Of a DNA stretch of 64,000 nt, positions 1-14,124 are shown piece by piece; the stretch's first letter is position 1; each line of letters opens with the position of its first letter. Below the pieces are notes generated by a model. It was given only the letters and a program-made list of their open reading frames with translations, was not told the origin of the DNA and ran no database searches. This DNA is from Oryzias latipes (Eukaryota; Chordata; Actinopteri; Beloniformes; Adrianichthyidae): NCBI RefSeq assembly GCF_002234675.1, contig NC_019867.2, forward strand, positions 29,625,166-29,689,165, given 5' to 3'. A program made the position numbers and the translations under genes.

Positions 1-3000
1 TTGAAGTATTTAATGAATCAAAAAAAATCCATTTATGCATTTGACCAATGGATGGACGGATGAACCCTCTTCACGACGTTGACCAATCGCACGAAACCCT
101 TTGATGTTAGATGTTCCCCTCCTGTGTGGCCTTGGGTCATTTGCTGTATAATTTAAGTTATTTTGACTTTTTAAATTAAAACTGTAGCAGTGAATTGGAA
201 ACGATGTTTTTGGTTGCCCTGCCATTTGTTCATGTATCGCAAGTTATATCATCATCGCAATGTTGATCAGTAATATCGAAAATCGCGAGTTTTCCTCAGA
301 TCGTGCAGCCCTAATCCAGAACAATAGAGTGACTGAGCAACAGCTGATTATTTCTCTATTGAGGTCTATGGGATTTTAGCAGGTCCTTCCTGTTTGGAAT
401 GCGGGGGCGGGGGCACTATGTCCATGTAGTAATGAGATGTTGAATCTCCCGTTCCATCATGTTACATGAATGCAGGCTGATGTGTTCCTCACACGACATC
501 CAAACCCAGGTCTAAGCAGGAGGAACCAGTGTTCCTCTGGACAGCCATGAAGAACAGATCCAGATGAGAGGAACCTGATGGCTGATGGGGCAGAGTTCTG
601 CTCCTGAACGAGGTCCAGATGTGCAGAGGAGCCTACAGCTGCTTTCATCTCTCTCTGGAACAGATCTGTCAAACAGATCCGCCCTCTGGAAGCCTCATCC
701 CAAATAAAACAGTCTGCTTTAAACGCACAGGTCTTCATTGAACCGATCCACGGCTCCCTGACAGCTGGAATCGTCTACAGACGAGAGTCAGCCTGAAAAA
801 ACGAATCGTGAAGTTTGTTTTTTGTCAAACTAAGATCCACAACCCCCCTCCCTGGAGAATGCTTCATGCCTCCTTGTGTGGAGCTGTTTTTGGACTGCGT
901 GGGAGTGAGCACCCAACTCAGCCGGGCTAAATAAAAACCCCAGATTGCAGCTCTGCGAACCCTCTGAGCTCTAAGTCGGGGGTGACGGCGTTAGTGTGCA
1001 CGTATGGGGCGAGCGCTCGTCTGCTGTTTATGTCAACACCTGATCCTTTAAGGCAGAAACAATAAGAAAAGAAACAAGGGGGGGGGGGGACAAAGAAACG
1101 TCAAAAGTGAGGCTGCACGCTTCTCTGCTGAGATGGGGCCAAACCCCTCCCAGAGCCAAAAATGAACTCCAACTCCCAGCAGCTTAAGATTCTGTCATGC
1201 AAAACACCGCAACGCTGCTCCAGCACACCAACATGAGTAAAAGACCGCTGCAGAGTTTTGACAGACCTTAGAGCACAAAGTTTCATGACGACCAGAGCTC
1301 CTCCAGAACTACCAAAGACACAGAGGAAAGAGGAAAAGCTCTGCTGCTTAGCGAGGATCCACCACATACTTCCAAGTATTACATTAGATTAACATGTATG
1401 GAGGATTACATTGGATTAGGATGGATGAAATGTGCGCTCACACTGTTTTAGGATGACTTGAATATTGGATTAAACTAGGAGGAGGTGGATGCTTCTTCTA
1501 GCCTCCCACAGTTAATAATTGTGCGCTTGTTAGATATTATTAGATTAACATGAAATACATTGAGGGGTTTTCATTATAGCTTATTAATTTAAATTTACTG
1601 TACAAACACATTTAATTGGAGCAAACAAACACAGAATGGAAACTGCTTCAGTTAAAAACACGTTAATTATGTTATTAATTAAATAATAAAGCATGAACAA
1701 ATATGTAATTAAACTCCGGACTGTTTGGTTTCAGCAGAATTCTAGACCTAAACGGTCCGGTCTGGTCCGCCCTCTTGGTCCGGCTCCCTGTATACCAGCT
1801 TCTCACCTGGAGATAGAGCTTTTCTGTTATTACACGTGTGAACTCAGAGGGGGGCCGCGCGCCCCGCTCAGCTGCTTTAATCCTCTGATGAGGCGGCGCG
1901 TGCAGCGGCGCGAGGCTCGTTAGCTGAGCTGGCTAATCAGTGTGTTAGCAGGTTAGCCTGCCAGGTAGCGGAAAAACTAGGTTACACGTGGCATTCTGGT
2001 GAAAGAAACAAACAATTTGGGTCGGAACCGGGAGGCAGACATTCCCGGTTCTTTAAACAGAACAGTACCTTGTTGAGGTTCGAGGGCCGGAGCGGCTTGC
2101 AGAGCTGATCCAGCTGTTTTTCTCACAAAGACTCACAAAGAGCGTGATGTCACAGCCTCCGAGAGGATGAGTAGAAGAGGTATCACTCTGCGTGGATTTC
2201 TGAGAAACATACCCCAAGAGGAAAACGATGATTTTTCCAAATTAAGTTTTATAAAATAGGAAAAATATACGTGATACTAAAGCAACGTTGTTTATAGGTG
2301 CTGTATTTCTTGTTTGATTTTTTTTTTTGTTTGAGCAAAAATAAAGAACGTTTTATGTTAATTGAGAAAGAGTGCTATGCGGAACTCAGTCAGACCTCTT
2401 TTTTAGTTTGTCTTTACTCATTCAGAGTCGAAAGTGTTTCAAGTGGGCTGCAGATACATTAATCTAGGCTCTCAGGAAGTGATCAACAGATTAACGATAT
2501 AGCCTGTAAATTACGACCTTTGGTGAGATCTTCCTGAAGGCTGCGTCCTGTTTCTATAGACGATCTGTGCAGTTATTTGATCCCGTTATTCTTGAAAACC
2601 GGAGCTAATGGCTCCAACTGTGATCTAGACAGATTTCCCCTGGTGCAAAAAACACAGCAATAAAAAAATAACACAATTTTGTACTCTATAAAGTTGATGT
2701 AAATCCACCTTAGTGTACATTTAACCATTTGAGATTTCTTTAGGTAAAACAAGAAAATATTTGTTCTTTTTGTTTGCTTCAGGAAAAATAAACAATGATC
2801 AAACATTTTGTAATACTAGAAATTCTCATATTTTTAAAAACCCACATCCACAGCATTTGAATAAAGCCATTAAAGCTGAAAGAGGCCACATAAAACAACT
2901 CTGACATGGCAGAGAAGATAGTTCTCCTGCAGGAGAACCATGTTCTCTGCCTTTGGCTTACAGCAGCTGGGATTGGCTCCAGCAACCCCATGATCCCGTT

Positions 3001-4795
3001 TAGGATCAAGCAGGATGGATGAATGGATGGATGAAAAAACACAAACATATTAATGCTTTTTAGAGCTCCAAATGCCACAATAACCATTAAAACGGATTAA
3101 AAATAGAGAATCCTTTGAGTACCACATGAGCTCTGAAAGCAATGATTAAATTCCTGAAGAAAACGTTTAAAAAAGCAGGAATATAGAGAAAAAAAACCAA
3201 CATAAAAAAGAGTAAAGTTTAAATCTAAATTACTTTATAAAAGGGAAAAAAAAGAAGAAATAATTTCAGGGTAAAATGGATGTAAACCTTGAGTACTGAA
3301 GCCTCAGCATTGAATACTCTCATGTATGTGTGTGACAGCTGTTACAATTTTCTTAGGTCATCTGCTTTAGACTTGAATCAAACCACACAGAAAGAATGCA
3401 GGTCAGGGTCCAATCCGTCCAGTCAGTCCAGTCCAAACATGTTTCAATTTGACCAGAAGATGGCAGCAGTGCTCCTCATTAGTTACAAATGACCTCAATA
3501 TTTGTTGTAAATGAGAGTTTTTATCAGCTTATGAATCCAAACATAATCTCTCTATTATAAAATTAACATCACATAATTGAACAAATGAGTAAATGGTGGA
3601 TCGAATTATTGCCTTTAGCAGTTTGTCCTCCTGAAAGTCTGACAGAAACGTCTTCAAGAAGAAAATCCGCGTTCACTCAGTGAAGGAGGTTGATTGACAG
3701 CTGTCTGAGTTTCATCCTCTAGCCTGAGCGGCGTCTCCTGGGTGATGTCCATCCAATCCTGACAGGACTGCCCCCCTATCAGGAGGTTATTGCTCTAAAG
3801 TGTCGGAATCAAGGTTGGTATAATAAACTAATCTAAACTAAAAAGAAAAAACAGGTCTGATCAAACATTTTGTTTGAATAATAAAAAAAAAGAAATAGTA
3901 ACGTAAGTTGGGAAAATAAAAAAATATTTAAACAATAAAAATTAAAATTAAAACAAGTAAATCCACACTGGAAAATCCAGAAATTAAACTGAATTAAAAA
4001 CAAAAATTGAGTTAATAAAACTAATAGAAAAATAAAAAACTATATTAACTCTTCCAACACTACTTACAATTAAATGATATTTTCCAAATAATTTTATAGA
4101 CCAGAAACAACATAAATAATTGGCTCATGCTGGTCTTTTTGCAGCTGGTTGTGGATCCTCTGCCTTTAGCTTCATTCAGCTCCTTTTTCCTCCATCAACC
4201 TGTTCTCCTCAGGAGGCCTGTCAGCACATTAATGTCAAGTCAGATCAATCAAATTAAAATCCAATCCACATAAAACTCTGCAGGAGCAGACACCTGCAAA
4301 ACACCCTCCATCTGCTCACCTGAAACACAGGTGAAAGATCTGGAGGGCCATATCACATTACTGCCTACATGTAGACATATGCGCTGCGTTCCGGCTCTGC
4401 TTCAGTGAGTGAACGGGTGGGCGGGGCATGTGAGGAGGGGCTGCCAGGTGTGTGTCAGGGAGGGGCATGTTCATCATATTTTCTGAGTTGATCTTTTCTT
4501 AAATGTTATTTTTTCTAAATAATTAAGACTTGATACATGCTATTGGTAAATTCATTGTTCAGACAAGCATTAACACATGAAAACTGGACCAAAACACCTT
4601 TGACAAAAAGGGCACTTTGGGCATCTGGGCAAAAAGGGCAGGTGCTTGAGCACCCCCCCACCCTCTCTCTCTCTCTCAATTTACCGGTCAATCTTCGTTC
4701 CAATAATCACCTCTGGTCATGATTTGTGAATCATGACTTAAAGAACGAGGTCCTGAATACAAGTTCTATTGGAGATTAGGTGAGAATGTGGATGA
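1..4795. other. Gene-free flank with scattered repeats
   Basis: I find no host exon that I can support here. Seen: a GC-rich, CpG-bearing stretch at about 1740-2110 that could be a promoter or first exon of an unseen gene; a segment at 341-445 resembling one at 26760-26860 (both contain TTCCTGTTTGGAATGC), so an interspersed repeat; and a LINE-type tail at about 2940-3035 ending in GGATG units. The rest is AT-rich, without open frames that look coding. Confidence 0.5.
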
Positions 4796-4800
4796 TTCCT

Positions 4801-5008
4801 GGACCCCTGCCTGGGGAAGTGTTCCAGGCATGTCCTTCTAGGTGAGGGTCCCAGGAAGGACCCAGAACACTGGAGAGACTACATCTCTCAGCTGGCCTGG
4901 GAACGCCTCAAGATCCCCCCAGAGAAGCTGGAAAAGGTGGCCGGAGAGAGTCTGGGCAACTTGACAGACTGTTGCCCCCGCAACTGGATCATGGATGAGC
5001 GTAAGAAG
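4801..5008 (+). mobile_element. LINE (L2-like) 3' end fragment
   Basis: The segment reads like the conserved 3' end of teleost L2-type non-LTR retrotransposons: degenerate coding sequence for the end of the reverse transcriptase ORF (motifs about 'dismissing' gaps: GGAGAGACTAC, CTGGCCTGGGAACGCC, GTGGCCGGAGAGAG) followed directly by a (GATG)n tail. Only the last 200 bp are present, as expected for 5' truncation during target-primed insertion. Family assignment is by recall of the pattern, not by search. Confidence 0.6.
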
Positions 5009-5167
5009 ATGGATGGATGGATGGATGGATGGATGGATGGATGGATGGATGGATAGATGGATGGTGGATGGATGGATGGATGGATGGATGGATGGATGGA
5101 TGGATGGATGGATGGATGGATGGATGGATGGATGGATGGATGGATGGATGGATGGATGGATGGATGC
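5009..5167. repeat. (ATGG)n microsatellite
   Basis: About 160 bp of ATGG/GATG units with one interruption near 5050-5070 (GATAGATGG then GGTGG). It is the expanded tail of the adjacent LINE fragment. The long MDGW or HPSI reading frames across it are repeat artefacts. Confidence 0.95.
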
Positions 5168-5604
5168 CCAGATTTTCCTCAGCCCCCTTCACTCTGCAGG
5201 GGAGAGATATCTTGATCTGTGACTTTATGTTCGCTATGATTCTTGTTTATTACACAGTTACCAGTATGAAGCCCACTGAGATGACTATTGTTGTAAATAT
5301 TGGGCTATACAAATAAAACTGAATTGAATTTAAATGAATCCCAGCTGCATGGGGTCTAGGGAAGACATGGAATCTTGATGTAAAGCGCAGGAGTCAGGTG
5401 GAACCAACAAAGAACTCACTGGAACCGGTGGAAGGAAACTCCAGGTGTGACATTGTTCTTGACCCTGTTCCCTCATCCACTGATCGATGCACAGGACCAG
5501 GTAAATCAGCTCCTCCAGAACCTCCAGAACCTCCCTCACACCCAGCTCGTCTATGTCTACACTGGAGAGACCCAGAAGGAAGACGTCCACCAGCACCTTG
5601 TCCA

Positions 5605-5764
5605 GATCACAGACCAGTGTCTTTACTCTGCCAATTCTCAAAAATACTTGAAGAAATATTACTCACAGGCAGGAAAATTTTGTTGATAAAACAAGATCTA
5701 ATCTCCGACGACCAATATGGTTTCAGAAAAAATAGATCAACATCCACGGTGATTACGCAATTGC
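5605..5764 (+). mobile_element. Non-LTR reverse transcriptase fragment
   Basis: A 53-codon stretch translates as DHRPVSLLCQFSKILE then, further on, DDQYGFRKNRSTS. This matches the conserved RT block of LINEs (RPISLL...FSKILE...QYGFR..RST). It is joined in frame to unrelated sequence on both sides (5398-5604 and after 5765), so the longer 162-codon frame is a chimera, not a gene. Non-functional relic. Confidence 0.7.
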
Positions 5765-7640
5765 CGCTCCTGAGTTTCAGCATCACAGCCACTTCCAGGT
5801 TGTTCCAGGTAGCTTGCCTTTCTCTTTCTGTTGTGGTCAGGAATATAGAATGCAGGGGACATCCTGGACAGGTCGCCAGTCTGTAGCAGTTATTCAAATC
5901 CAATTTGCACAATTTCAAAGTCAATAGAAAAGCAGCTTATGATGAACAATATAGAGCAAACACTTTAGAGGTCACGGGGCCACGGGTCACTTTTTGTAGA
6001 TTAACAATCATAGATTTTTTAGATTATCTGGATATATAAACATTGTCTCCTCTGATATGTGACCCGCTCAGCTGATTAGTGTTTGTTCATTAGCGCTTAG
6101 CTCTCATTGCCTGCACTTATCTGGGCACCATGGAATGGCACATTAGCACTGTCCTTTAAAAATAAAACCCTCTGAGGAAATCTTCTGCTTCCTTTAGGGG
6201 TCACCACAGTAATTCATCCAGTTTTACAGGAGAGATTCTGTCCCTGCTGGAGAGCAGTTCTTGGACTGGTTTTTGGCTGTCAAATTGACACAACAACTAG
6301 AATTAGCTGATAAATGATTCATGGATTTGGCAACACATCGTCAATCGTGGAACTTCTGGGTGAGTTAAGGTCTAATGTGGACTTGGTCGGGACAATTTTA
6401 TTTTAAAAAATATTAACTTGGGACTTTGATCTTTCATTGTATTAGATCACTTCAGGTTTACTTCAAAGTTTAGTTATTTTTTTAATTTTGATGTTTGCGT
6501 TAACAGTAGAAGTTTATGTTTTTACACTTAAATACATTTTAAAAGAATTAATCATGAAAGAGGAATCTTTGCTTTTAGACTAAGATTCAATAGCAGACAT
6601 CCACTTTTGTTTCCCTTTGAGTTTTTAAACACCAACCCGGATGAAAAACCTGTTTTTGGTGTTTTCAACATGTTCTTTTTCTCACTATGGAGGACAAAAA
6701 TAAAGAAAATTAAGCTTATAATTGCATTTCTAAGTAATTCTTTATTCAAACCGTTGTGAATCGGGAGCAAAAATTCTTTTGTTGCACTGTTGGTGTTAAG
6801 TTGGGGTTGTGAGGGGCAGCAACATAGTGTGTACACATGTACACAATGGAGTAATGGGAAATGGGGGAAGCCTTACTCTGCACCAACAATTACATCCACA
6901 ACTCAGATGTGAATTTCTAATCAACTCCTGCCGCTCTGCAGAAACTATGTCCTAGAGAGCAACAAGTCATAATTAAACTCAAACTATATTTATTTATATA
7001 GCGCCTTTCATTTAAGATAAAAACACAAAGCGCTTAAGATAAAAGCAGTCATAAAATATGTAAATTAGTTAAAACAGAAAACACAAGACAATCACACAAA
7101 GATGGGACCCCTCCCTCGGCAGGTTCCTCCCCACACCCACCCAGTTCCCCCAGTAGAACCCTGAACAAAAACAAAGAACTGCAGCTTAAAGAAGGTCTGG
7201 CTTGGTACTGGTGTGAAGAAACGATATCATGGGGATCCCTTTATTCCAAGGCCCAGCCCGACCGCAGGGGTCATTTCTACAGCGCCCCCCCAACACATAG
7301 CATCCTAGGGTCCACTCCACGGCTGTTAGACCACAGAGCGGGACCCCAACCAGCCCAATGAGAACGAGCACCGCAGCAACAGCACCCCCTACAGGTGGAG
7401 CCGGTGGTGCCACAGAACAATGGATCCCCAAGAGGAAACACCGGATTATGAAACATCAGAATAAAAATTATAATAAAATAACAACAATAAAAATAAATAA
7501 AAAAACAAAGTAAAACAAGATATAACAATGTTAATAATTTAAAAATAAAATATGTAAAATGATTGAAACATAACCGAAGTATCATTAGTAAAATAACAAT
7601 AAAAAGAATAGCATATTAAAAACACAGAGATAATAATAGT
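5765..7640. other. Gene-free, repeat-derived stretch
   Basis: No supported gene. The piece near 6985-7050 (TTTATTTATATAGCGCC and AAAGCGCTTAAG) has the look of a common teleost retroposon tail. 7440-7640 is A+T-rich simple sequence on the minus-strand LINE side. Confidence 0.45.
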
Positions 7641-7649
7641 CCTTAAAAA

Positions 7650-8200
7650 AATAGGTAGGTGATGACCAAGTCCAGGGTGTGTCCTCTGTTGTGAGTAGGC
7701 TGTGCCTCATGCTGGGTAAAATCCATATTATTTAAAAGATTTAAAAACTCAGAGGCAAAAGGATCATTCATGTTATCAACATGAAGATTATAATCTCCAG
7801 TTATTAAAATCTTATTGTGCCTCAGAAGAATGACATAAAAATTCAGAAAAATCTTGTAAAGAACCGGAGGGAGGAGTTGGTGGTCTGTAAACAGTCACTG
7901 CTAAAATAGGTGGGTTGCTGAACAGGAAGGAATGATGCTCAAATGAAGGATAATCAGTTAAAATAACGGTTTCAGTTTTTAAACCTTTTTGAGCAATTGA
8001 TGCTGTTCCACCACCTCTCCTACCTTCCCTTGCAGAAAAATAAATAAAATCAGGTGGAGAGGCCTCAGTGAGAATAGCTGGAGCATCAATACCAAGCCAG
8101 GTTTCAGTTAAAAACAAGCAGTTCAAATCACGGTCAACAATCAGATCATTAATAATAAAAGACTTGGTAGAAACATATCTGATAATAAAAACAGCCACGT
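7650..8200 (-). mobile_element. LINE AP-endonuclease fragment
   Basis: The minus strand encodes an apurinic-type endonuclease domain of a non-LTR retrotransposon. At 8198-7830 it reads FIINDLIVDRDLNCLFLTETWL and a GGGTASI segment. After a frameshift near 7820 it continues with ITGDYNLHVD (active-site GDYN) and HNRGHTLDLVI (catalytic H plus LDL). No reverse transcriptase follows, so this is a truncated, frameshifted relic. Confidence 0.75.
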
Positions 8201-10177
8201 TCAGTGTGGCAGGTGAACCCAGTGATTTTGCAGTTAATTTTGATTCTGTATTTGGTGGTACATGTATAGGACGGAGACATCTGACAGAAGGAATGGTTGA
8301 CTTTGAATGTGAACGTTTGCGATCTCTGCTAGTGATCTGTACTGGAATAAAGGATATTGCTATAGAGGAAATGTGTGTGCTTTGGTTGAACCGTCAGCTG
8401 GAAGGAGCAGTGCAGGAGAGGAGGGCGAGTTCTGTGTTGATCCCAAGAAGGCCACTGGGAATGCTTTTAAAATAGGTCAAAAGATGGCCGGAGTGGAATT
8501 TTATTAAAAATTATTATAAACTACTTGTCTCCTGCTGTGTCCAGGGTGGTCCGGTCATTCTGTCAGGAACAGGTGGCGTAGAACTCAAATGGCAGGAGAC
8601 CAGACTTGTAGCAAAAACTAAAAGGTTTAATAAAGAAGCTTAAACACAAACAAACTTTGAACCAAGGGAGAGTAAAAAAGGTATTGTGGTCTAAAAACAG
8701 ATGACCTGACCAGCATGGTAGAGTTAAATAAAGATAAACAAATATGAATAACAACAAAGGAAACTGGGTGAAACCGTGAAAGGGAGGACAACGCAAAACC
8801 TGAAAAAAACAAGAAAGCATAACTAACATAAAACAAAAAAATGCACAATCAAAATGAAAACTTCAAAATTTTCCAAAAATAGGACCAAAATGGACCAGAA
8901 GTGATAAGCTTGATGTGACAGGAAACTAACCTAAGCTTATCACATAAATATTTTGAAGAAAGATAATCAGAAAGAGGAAAATATTTTTGCTCTTTACAAC
9001 ATTTATCACTTTTGACTCAGTGAAACCACATGCAATTGTCACAAGAGGGCAGTAGAAAGTATGGGTCCATGTGACTAAGGCTTAAAGTGTTGCATGATGG
9101 CTCAGAGTGGCTTCTCTCCATGACAGAATCATGCAGCTGATTTTTACGTGATAGCGTTTAACACTTCACTACTGTACAGTGTTTCGCATCAGCTTGCTTT
9201 TCTCCGCTTTAGAATCTACTGGAACTGGAGTTTTGGTGGTTGAAAGAATGTCAAAACTGAAGCCCAAAAGTTGATTTTCCTGCCTGGAACTGAATAATAA
9301 ATGTTAAACTTTTATTTGCTATTTTTTGGAATTTTGTTCTGTTGTAACCAAAACAGGCCTGGGAGGTTAGAAAGCAGTTTATGGCGTGATGAATGCTGTC
9401 AAACTCCACAGAGGAGAGTTCTACTGCACAAGAAGTTAAGCAGTGAACGTATACGTGCACAGTACGTGTGTGTAGGTTGTGTGGCTTTGAGAGTTCACTG
9501 TCAGACTCCTACACAGACCAGGGCCGTAGTGATGGAACATAGCCTTGCAAGACGTTTTAGTGCTCCCTTTTGGGACACAGAAAAATCCAGTTACTGGTAC
9601 CAGAGCGCCTGAAGACCCAGGAGGTCACAACATTTATGAATACTTATGAGTACCATGAAGGTCCAAACCCTTCAAACTTTCACAAACACCTATGAAGAAC
9701 ATGAAAAGCAAGCTTGAAACCATTCAATGCACCAGCGATTTCAAACTGATGTGCTGTTCCTGCCTTCTAACCAGAAAACTGTCACTGCCTTCTGGACTAA
9801 TCTGGGGTTTTAAATGGAGATCAGGCAATGGGACATTACAATAATCTAATCTACTAAAAACATGTAAGCTTCCTCATCTCTTTGCCAAGAAATTGATAGA
9901 CTTATAAGATTTTAGGAGACTAAAATCCTGTTTTTGTTACTTTCCCAACATGTAGCATAAACTTCAGAGTCAAAAAGTAGATCAGATTTCTCCCAAAGGT
10001 TTTGAATATGTTTTAATGCAGTTTTGATTAACCTATCCTGTTTATAATATTGGAGTTTGTCCAGGCTGAGTTGTAAGGAGTGTGTGACTTTATGGCTGAA
10101 ATACATTTTCAAACCATGTAGGCTAAGTTGACAATACCTTCCAGTTTCAGGTCTGACTCCTCCCCCATGAGCGCATT
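8201..10177. other. Gene-free stretch
   Basis: I see no exon with a convincing protein signature. 8540-8650 may be an LTR-like end in minus orientation (TGTCAGGAACA near 8562), but I found no partner or target duplication. Confidence 0.4.
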
Positions 10178-10392
10178 TAACCCTTGTGCTATCTTAGATG
10201 ACCCCCCCCCCCCCTCCATTGACGTGTTCCCCCTACCATGACAAAGGTGGATGAAGGTGAAAAGATTTCATGTAATCCATGGACACCAGTGAAGATCACA
10301 AATCATTGAACAAAAAAGGTTCAGAGCACTGTCTAGTGGGTCTAGATGACCCAACTACCAATGTTAAAGTTCCTAGGATAGCACAAGAGTTA
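10178..10392 (-). mobile_element. MITE copy 1 (ACCCTTGTGCTATC family)
   Basis: Ends are TA|ACCCTTGTGCTATC and GATAGCACAAGAGT|TA, giving about 14-bp inverted ends flanked by TA. The interior is the reverse complement of the copies at 16570/22292 and 29459. A run of about 14 C near 10201 is specific to this copy. TA flanks suggest mobilisation by a Tc1/mariner-type transposase; it has no coding capacity. Confidence 0.85.
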
Positions 10393-12364
10393 CAGTGCCT
10401 AGGATAGTACTATGGATAAACCAGCTCTTTTACCAGCTAATTCAGAATTGACAAAGCCTTTTGGATAAGTGGTGAAACATCTATCTTTAAAAACCAAGTC
10501 CAGATTACAGCCCTTAAACCTACTACTATGGAATCAACCTGGGTGAATGAGAATTTTCATAGACATATTTTCAAGGGGCATTAACATGCAGCAGTTCAGT
10601 AGAAGACATGGTGATATAAAATTATCAACATGCAGTCACCTGGAGATCAGGTGTCATGGCATCCCAATGTCCTCAGGTACACAGGTCAGGATACATGTTA
10701 GTCATGCTGATATGCGTCTTGCAAATACGTCTTCTGAAATTATCATCTATGTGCCCAACATCTTTTCCCATCTTTTCTCAGCACAAAAGTTAGCTGTTCT
10801 CACATTTTTAACTGCATTGCATTGCACCAGTAAGCAAATAAATTATTTAAAAAAGATGTGATTTCCTGGATTTTTTACATCCTGTCCATCATAGTTGAAG
10901 TGTTTCTGTGATGAACATTACAGACCAAGCTCAGAATTTAAATGGAAACTCTTGCGAGTTTAGGTACATTTAATCTAGATCCTTTTATTTGCATCAACTC
11001 GTGGCTTTAAGGTGAGAAAGTATCGTAGTTCCCTCTATAGAACAAGATGTTGCCCATAATGACTCTAGACGTGTCACGTAAAGAGAACAGGAAGGAAAAA
11101 GATAAACAGGAGCCAGACTGTTGTCTGTTAGGAAATACATTCCTAACTTTACATGAAAGGTCCTGTTCTTCGGCAGCAGTGATCACTCAGGAGTGCAGCC
11201 TGTAAAGGGCATTCTTACATTTCAATGATGGAACCACCTGGATCCATCATTTCAGCAGCTGCAACCGCACCAGTAGCCTGAAGCTCATTAATATGCTCAC
11301 AAAAGTCCAAGAGTAGTAAGAAATTGACTGTATGGAAACGCAAACATAAGTAACTGCAGTGCGTTTACTTCAGAGTACATACACTGGTAATGACATTGTT
11401 TTTTGCTTTAAAACCCCTTCCCGTCAGTTCTGTGAACTGAAAAATAAATCAAATGTAGCTGCTTTGTTTGCAGTCTGCAAAGAAAAACGCCAGTTGCCAA
11501 GAATACACTGCTATTGTGTTAGTTCCAGTGCTTTAAAATACACATGCGCAGTTGTAAAAATATTACATTTATCTAAAGAAGGTGGATACACGCCAGAAAG
11601 ACTTTTGGCTTTTTGGAGACTAACCTTCAAGGTAATTAAGTACTAAACTCATAATTGCTGTTTGCAAATGAAGGACAGATTAGTCCGTCTCTTGAAAAGT
11701 CTGACATTTCAGGAAATCTGATTCTGAATGGATATTTAGGGGCCATGTAAACGGGAACTCATCACTCTGACAACTCAGTCAGAGTGATGAAGCACTTCAT
11801 GACTGACCAACCAGACTGTGACAAGGCCTGGTGAATTAATTTTACCCAAAATAATAACAATAATTTACAAAAAAAACACTGGAGTTGAAAATTACAGATA
11901 AAAAGTTTCACTGATGAGGTATGCAGATGGTTTGATGGTCCAGAGGTCAAAGTTCAGTGATCCTGAGAACCTCATTTAGACGTCAAAACTTGAAATGAAT
12001 GATTATTTTATCTGAGTAATGACAGAGCAAAAGGAGGAGATGCCAGGCTGAGTACTGCATCTTTCTCACATGTGTGGAGCAAATGTGAAGGCGGCTTTTT
12101 CAGTGGAGACCTGATTCCCACCAAAGCAGAGGTCCAAACATTGTTCTGCTTGAAGGATCTGTCCTGAGGAAACAGGCTGGAGTGTCACACGCTACCCATC
12201 CAAACAGGAACAAATAGTTATCATCCCCAAAAAATATGTTAGCACTGAGATTCAAAGTGAAAAACAATTTAGTCAAAAAATGTTAGCAGTATACTTTAAA
12301 AAATGTATTCAATTCATTTGTTAACACATAGATAAATAAATATCAATTTTCATTTTGAAACAAT
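10393..12364. other. Gene-free stretch
   Basis: No supported coding sequence. The passage near 10890-10935 (GATGAACATTACAGACCAA) has a relative near 28815-28850, so part of it is an interspersed repeat. Confidence 0.4.
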
Positions 12365-12662
12365 TAAATGCTTCGGCGTCAGGACTGGGACGTGGGAAAC
12401 CAGGGTTCATTTCCCACGGGGGACATAATGAGTTTCCTCCAGAGCGATTCCGTAGACCAGACCCTCCACGCTACTGCCTAACTATGCAGCCACAAGGGGG
12501 CCCAAGTCTGGGTGTCCCTGTGCCGGCCCCCAGGACCCCAACACAGGGTTGTGTCTTTATGGCCGTCCAGCGTCACAAATCTCTGCCAAACTACCTGTTC
12601 GAATCAGTGGAAGCTGATTCGCTGTGGCGACCCCTGAAGGGATATGCCGAAAGGTGAACCAC
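12365..12662 (+). mobile_element. tRNA-derived SINE copy
   Basis: Contains a degenerate tRNA-type B box (CCAGGGTTCATTTCCC) near the left end and the family tail GATTCGCTGTGGCGACCCCTG then GCCGAAAGG. The same tail occurs at 41190-41236, and a middle piece of the family at 14127-14312 and 48285-48345. It is transcribed by Pol III in active copies; this one looks degenerate. Confidence 0.7.
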
Positions 12663-14124
12663 ACCAACAGCTTGTTGCTGGAACAACCTACACATGCACA
12701 CTAACCTGAATTCTAACTGTTTTAGATTCAACAAAGTCCATTTTTTTGGTAAAATCTTGTCAGGTTCAGTCAGAAACTGGAGTATTTGTGCATCAGTGTC
12801 CCACTGCTTCCCCCTCTCCCCCCGCGGGTGTCCTGGAGGTCATGGTTAGATGTGAGGTGTGGTTGCTGGACAATAATGCACAAAATGTAATAACCCAAAA
12901 AAGCATGCACTTCTTTGACAACAACACAACCGTGGTTTGATTAGACAAAATTCAAAGGTCTGGGTTTCAAAAGAATAATTACTACTTCCATGCAGTTTGG
13001 ACATTTTGTGGGACAGCTGTAGGAAGCGAGCAACATACATACGGAGGTCTTAAACTCTTAATAAATAATAAACTTGTGAAAAACTCTCTGAAAAACGACT
13101 TTCTGGCCTTTTTGTTTACTGTTGATCACCGTAATGCATAGAGCACTGATGTACGCAGCAGCAGGGGGTCCAGTTTCCAGTGAGCTGACTTCTCTGACTG
13201 TCGGACTGAAACACTTGATGCAGAAGGTGATCAGATCCACTTGAAGCAGCTCTGCCTGCAGACTCCAGTCCCCCTCATTCCCATCTTCAATCAAAGGTGC
13301 AGACAGAGGATGTGGTGCAGTTGTGGAGCCCGGTGTCATTCTGGACGCCGCAGCTGTAAGATCATTGATCCACAACATGGAAATGGAGGGACATGGAGTC
13401 TACTCCAGTGTGACTAACTCAAATTAGTACATTTACATCGATGTGATGAGCAGACAGGAAGAAGTCCAGAGATAGAAGATGATGAAGACACCAACACCAA
13501 AAGAATCTGCTTCGTCTCCGAGCTTCATACAGACTCTTTCAGGAATCTGGTCACAAGTTCAGTCAGTACAACAGCTCTCAGAGCCATGGCTCTTCTCATT
13601 ATAGTGACTTAAAGACCCACTCTGATGAAAATGGTGTTGGTGGCATTTTTCTGATGGTGGAGGACATACATAGAAGGAAATAAAATAAACACGCACTTGT
13701 TAAAGGGATGACCCGTTTGGTTGCTGCAGGGTTTTGGGTTGTCCGGACGCTTGGAGGGTCGTGGAGGAGCGGCTGCATCTTAAGGGGAGCGCAGGTGTGT
13801 CTTGCAGTTTCCTTTGAGGCTCGTGCTTCCACCTTAAGGAACACCATGTAAATGGAACATATTGTTATGCGTGTCGAAGTAAATCATGAAGTATCTGTAA
13901 GGCAAATGTAAGTCACATGCATTAATGAGATGTGGGGGATGCTGTCGTATGCTTTCACTACATCACACTCTTGTCGATGGTAAGATGCACAAACTGGCTC
14001 CTCACTGACCGAAGCAAATGCTGCAAGCAGAGGAGATATGTTAGTGACTGAAGAAGGTCAGACAAACTACTCTCTGATTGTGTAATTTCCTCACACAATC
14101 TAAAAGTCGGGCTATATTTAGAAT
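12663..14124. other. Gene-free stretch
   Basis: Reading frames are short and lack recognizable domains. I see no splice-bounded exon or RNA gene that I can support. Confidence 0.4.

Noticed and set aside
4989..5316. Long HPSI-rich and MDGW-rich open frames
   Set aside because: They are translations of the ATGG microsatellite.
5398..5886. 162-residue proline-rich gene
   Set aside because: Only codons from about 5605 to 5764 resemble a LINE reverse transcriptase; the rest is chance open sequence.
8562..8650. Minus-strand LTR end
   Set aside because: The TGTCAGGAACA terminus lacks a partner and a target duplication.
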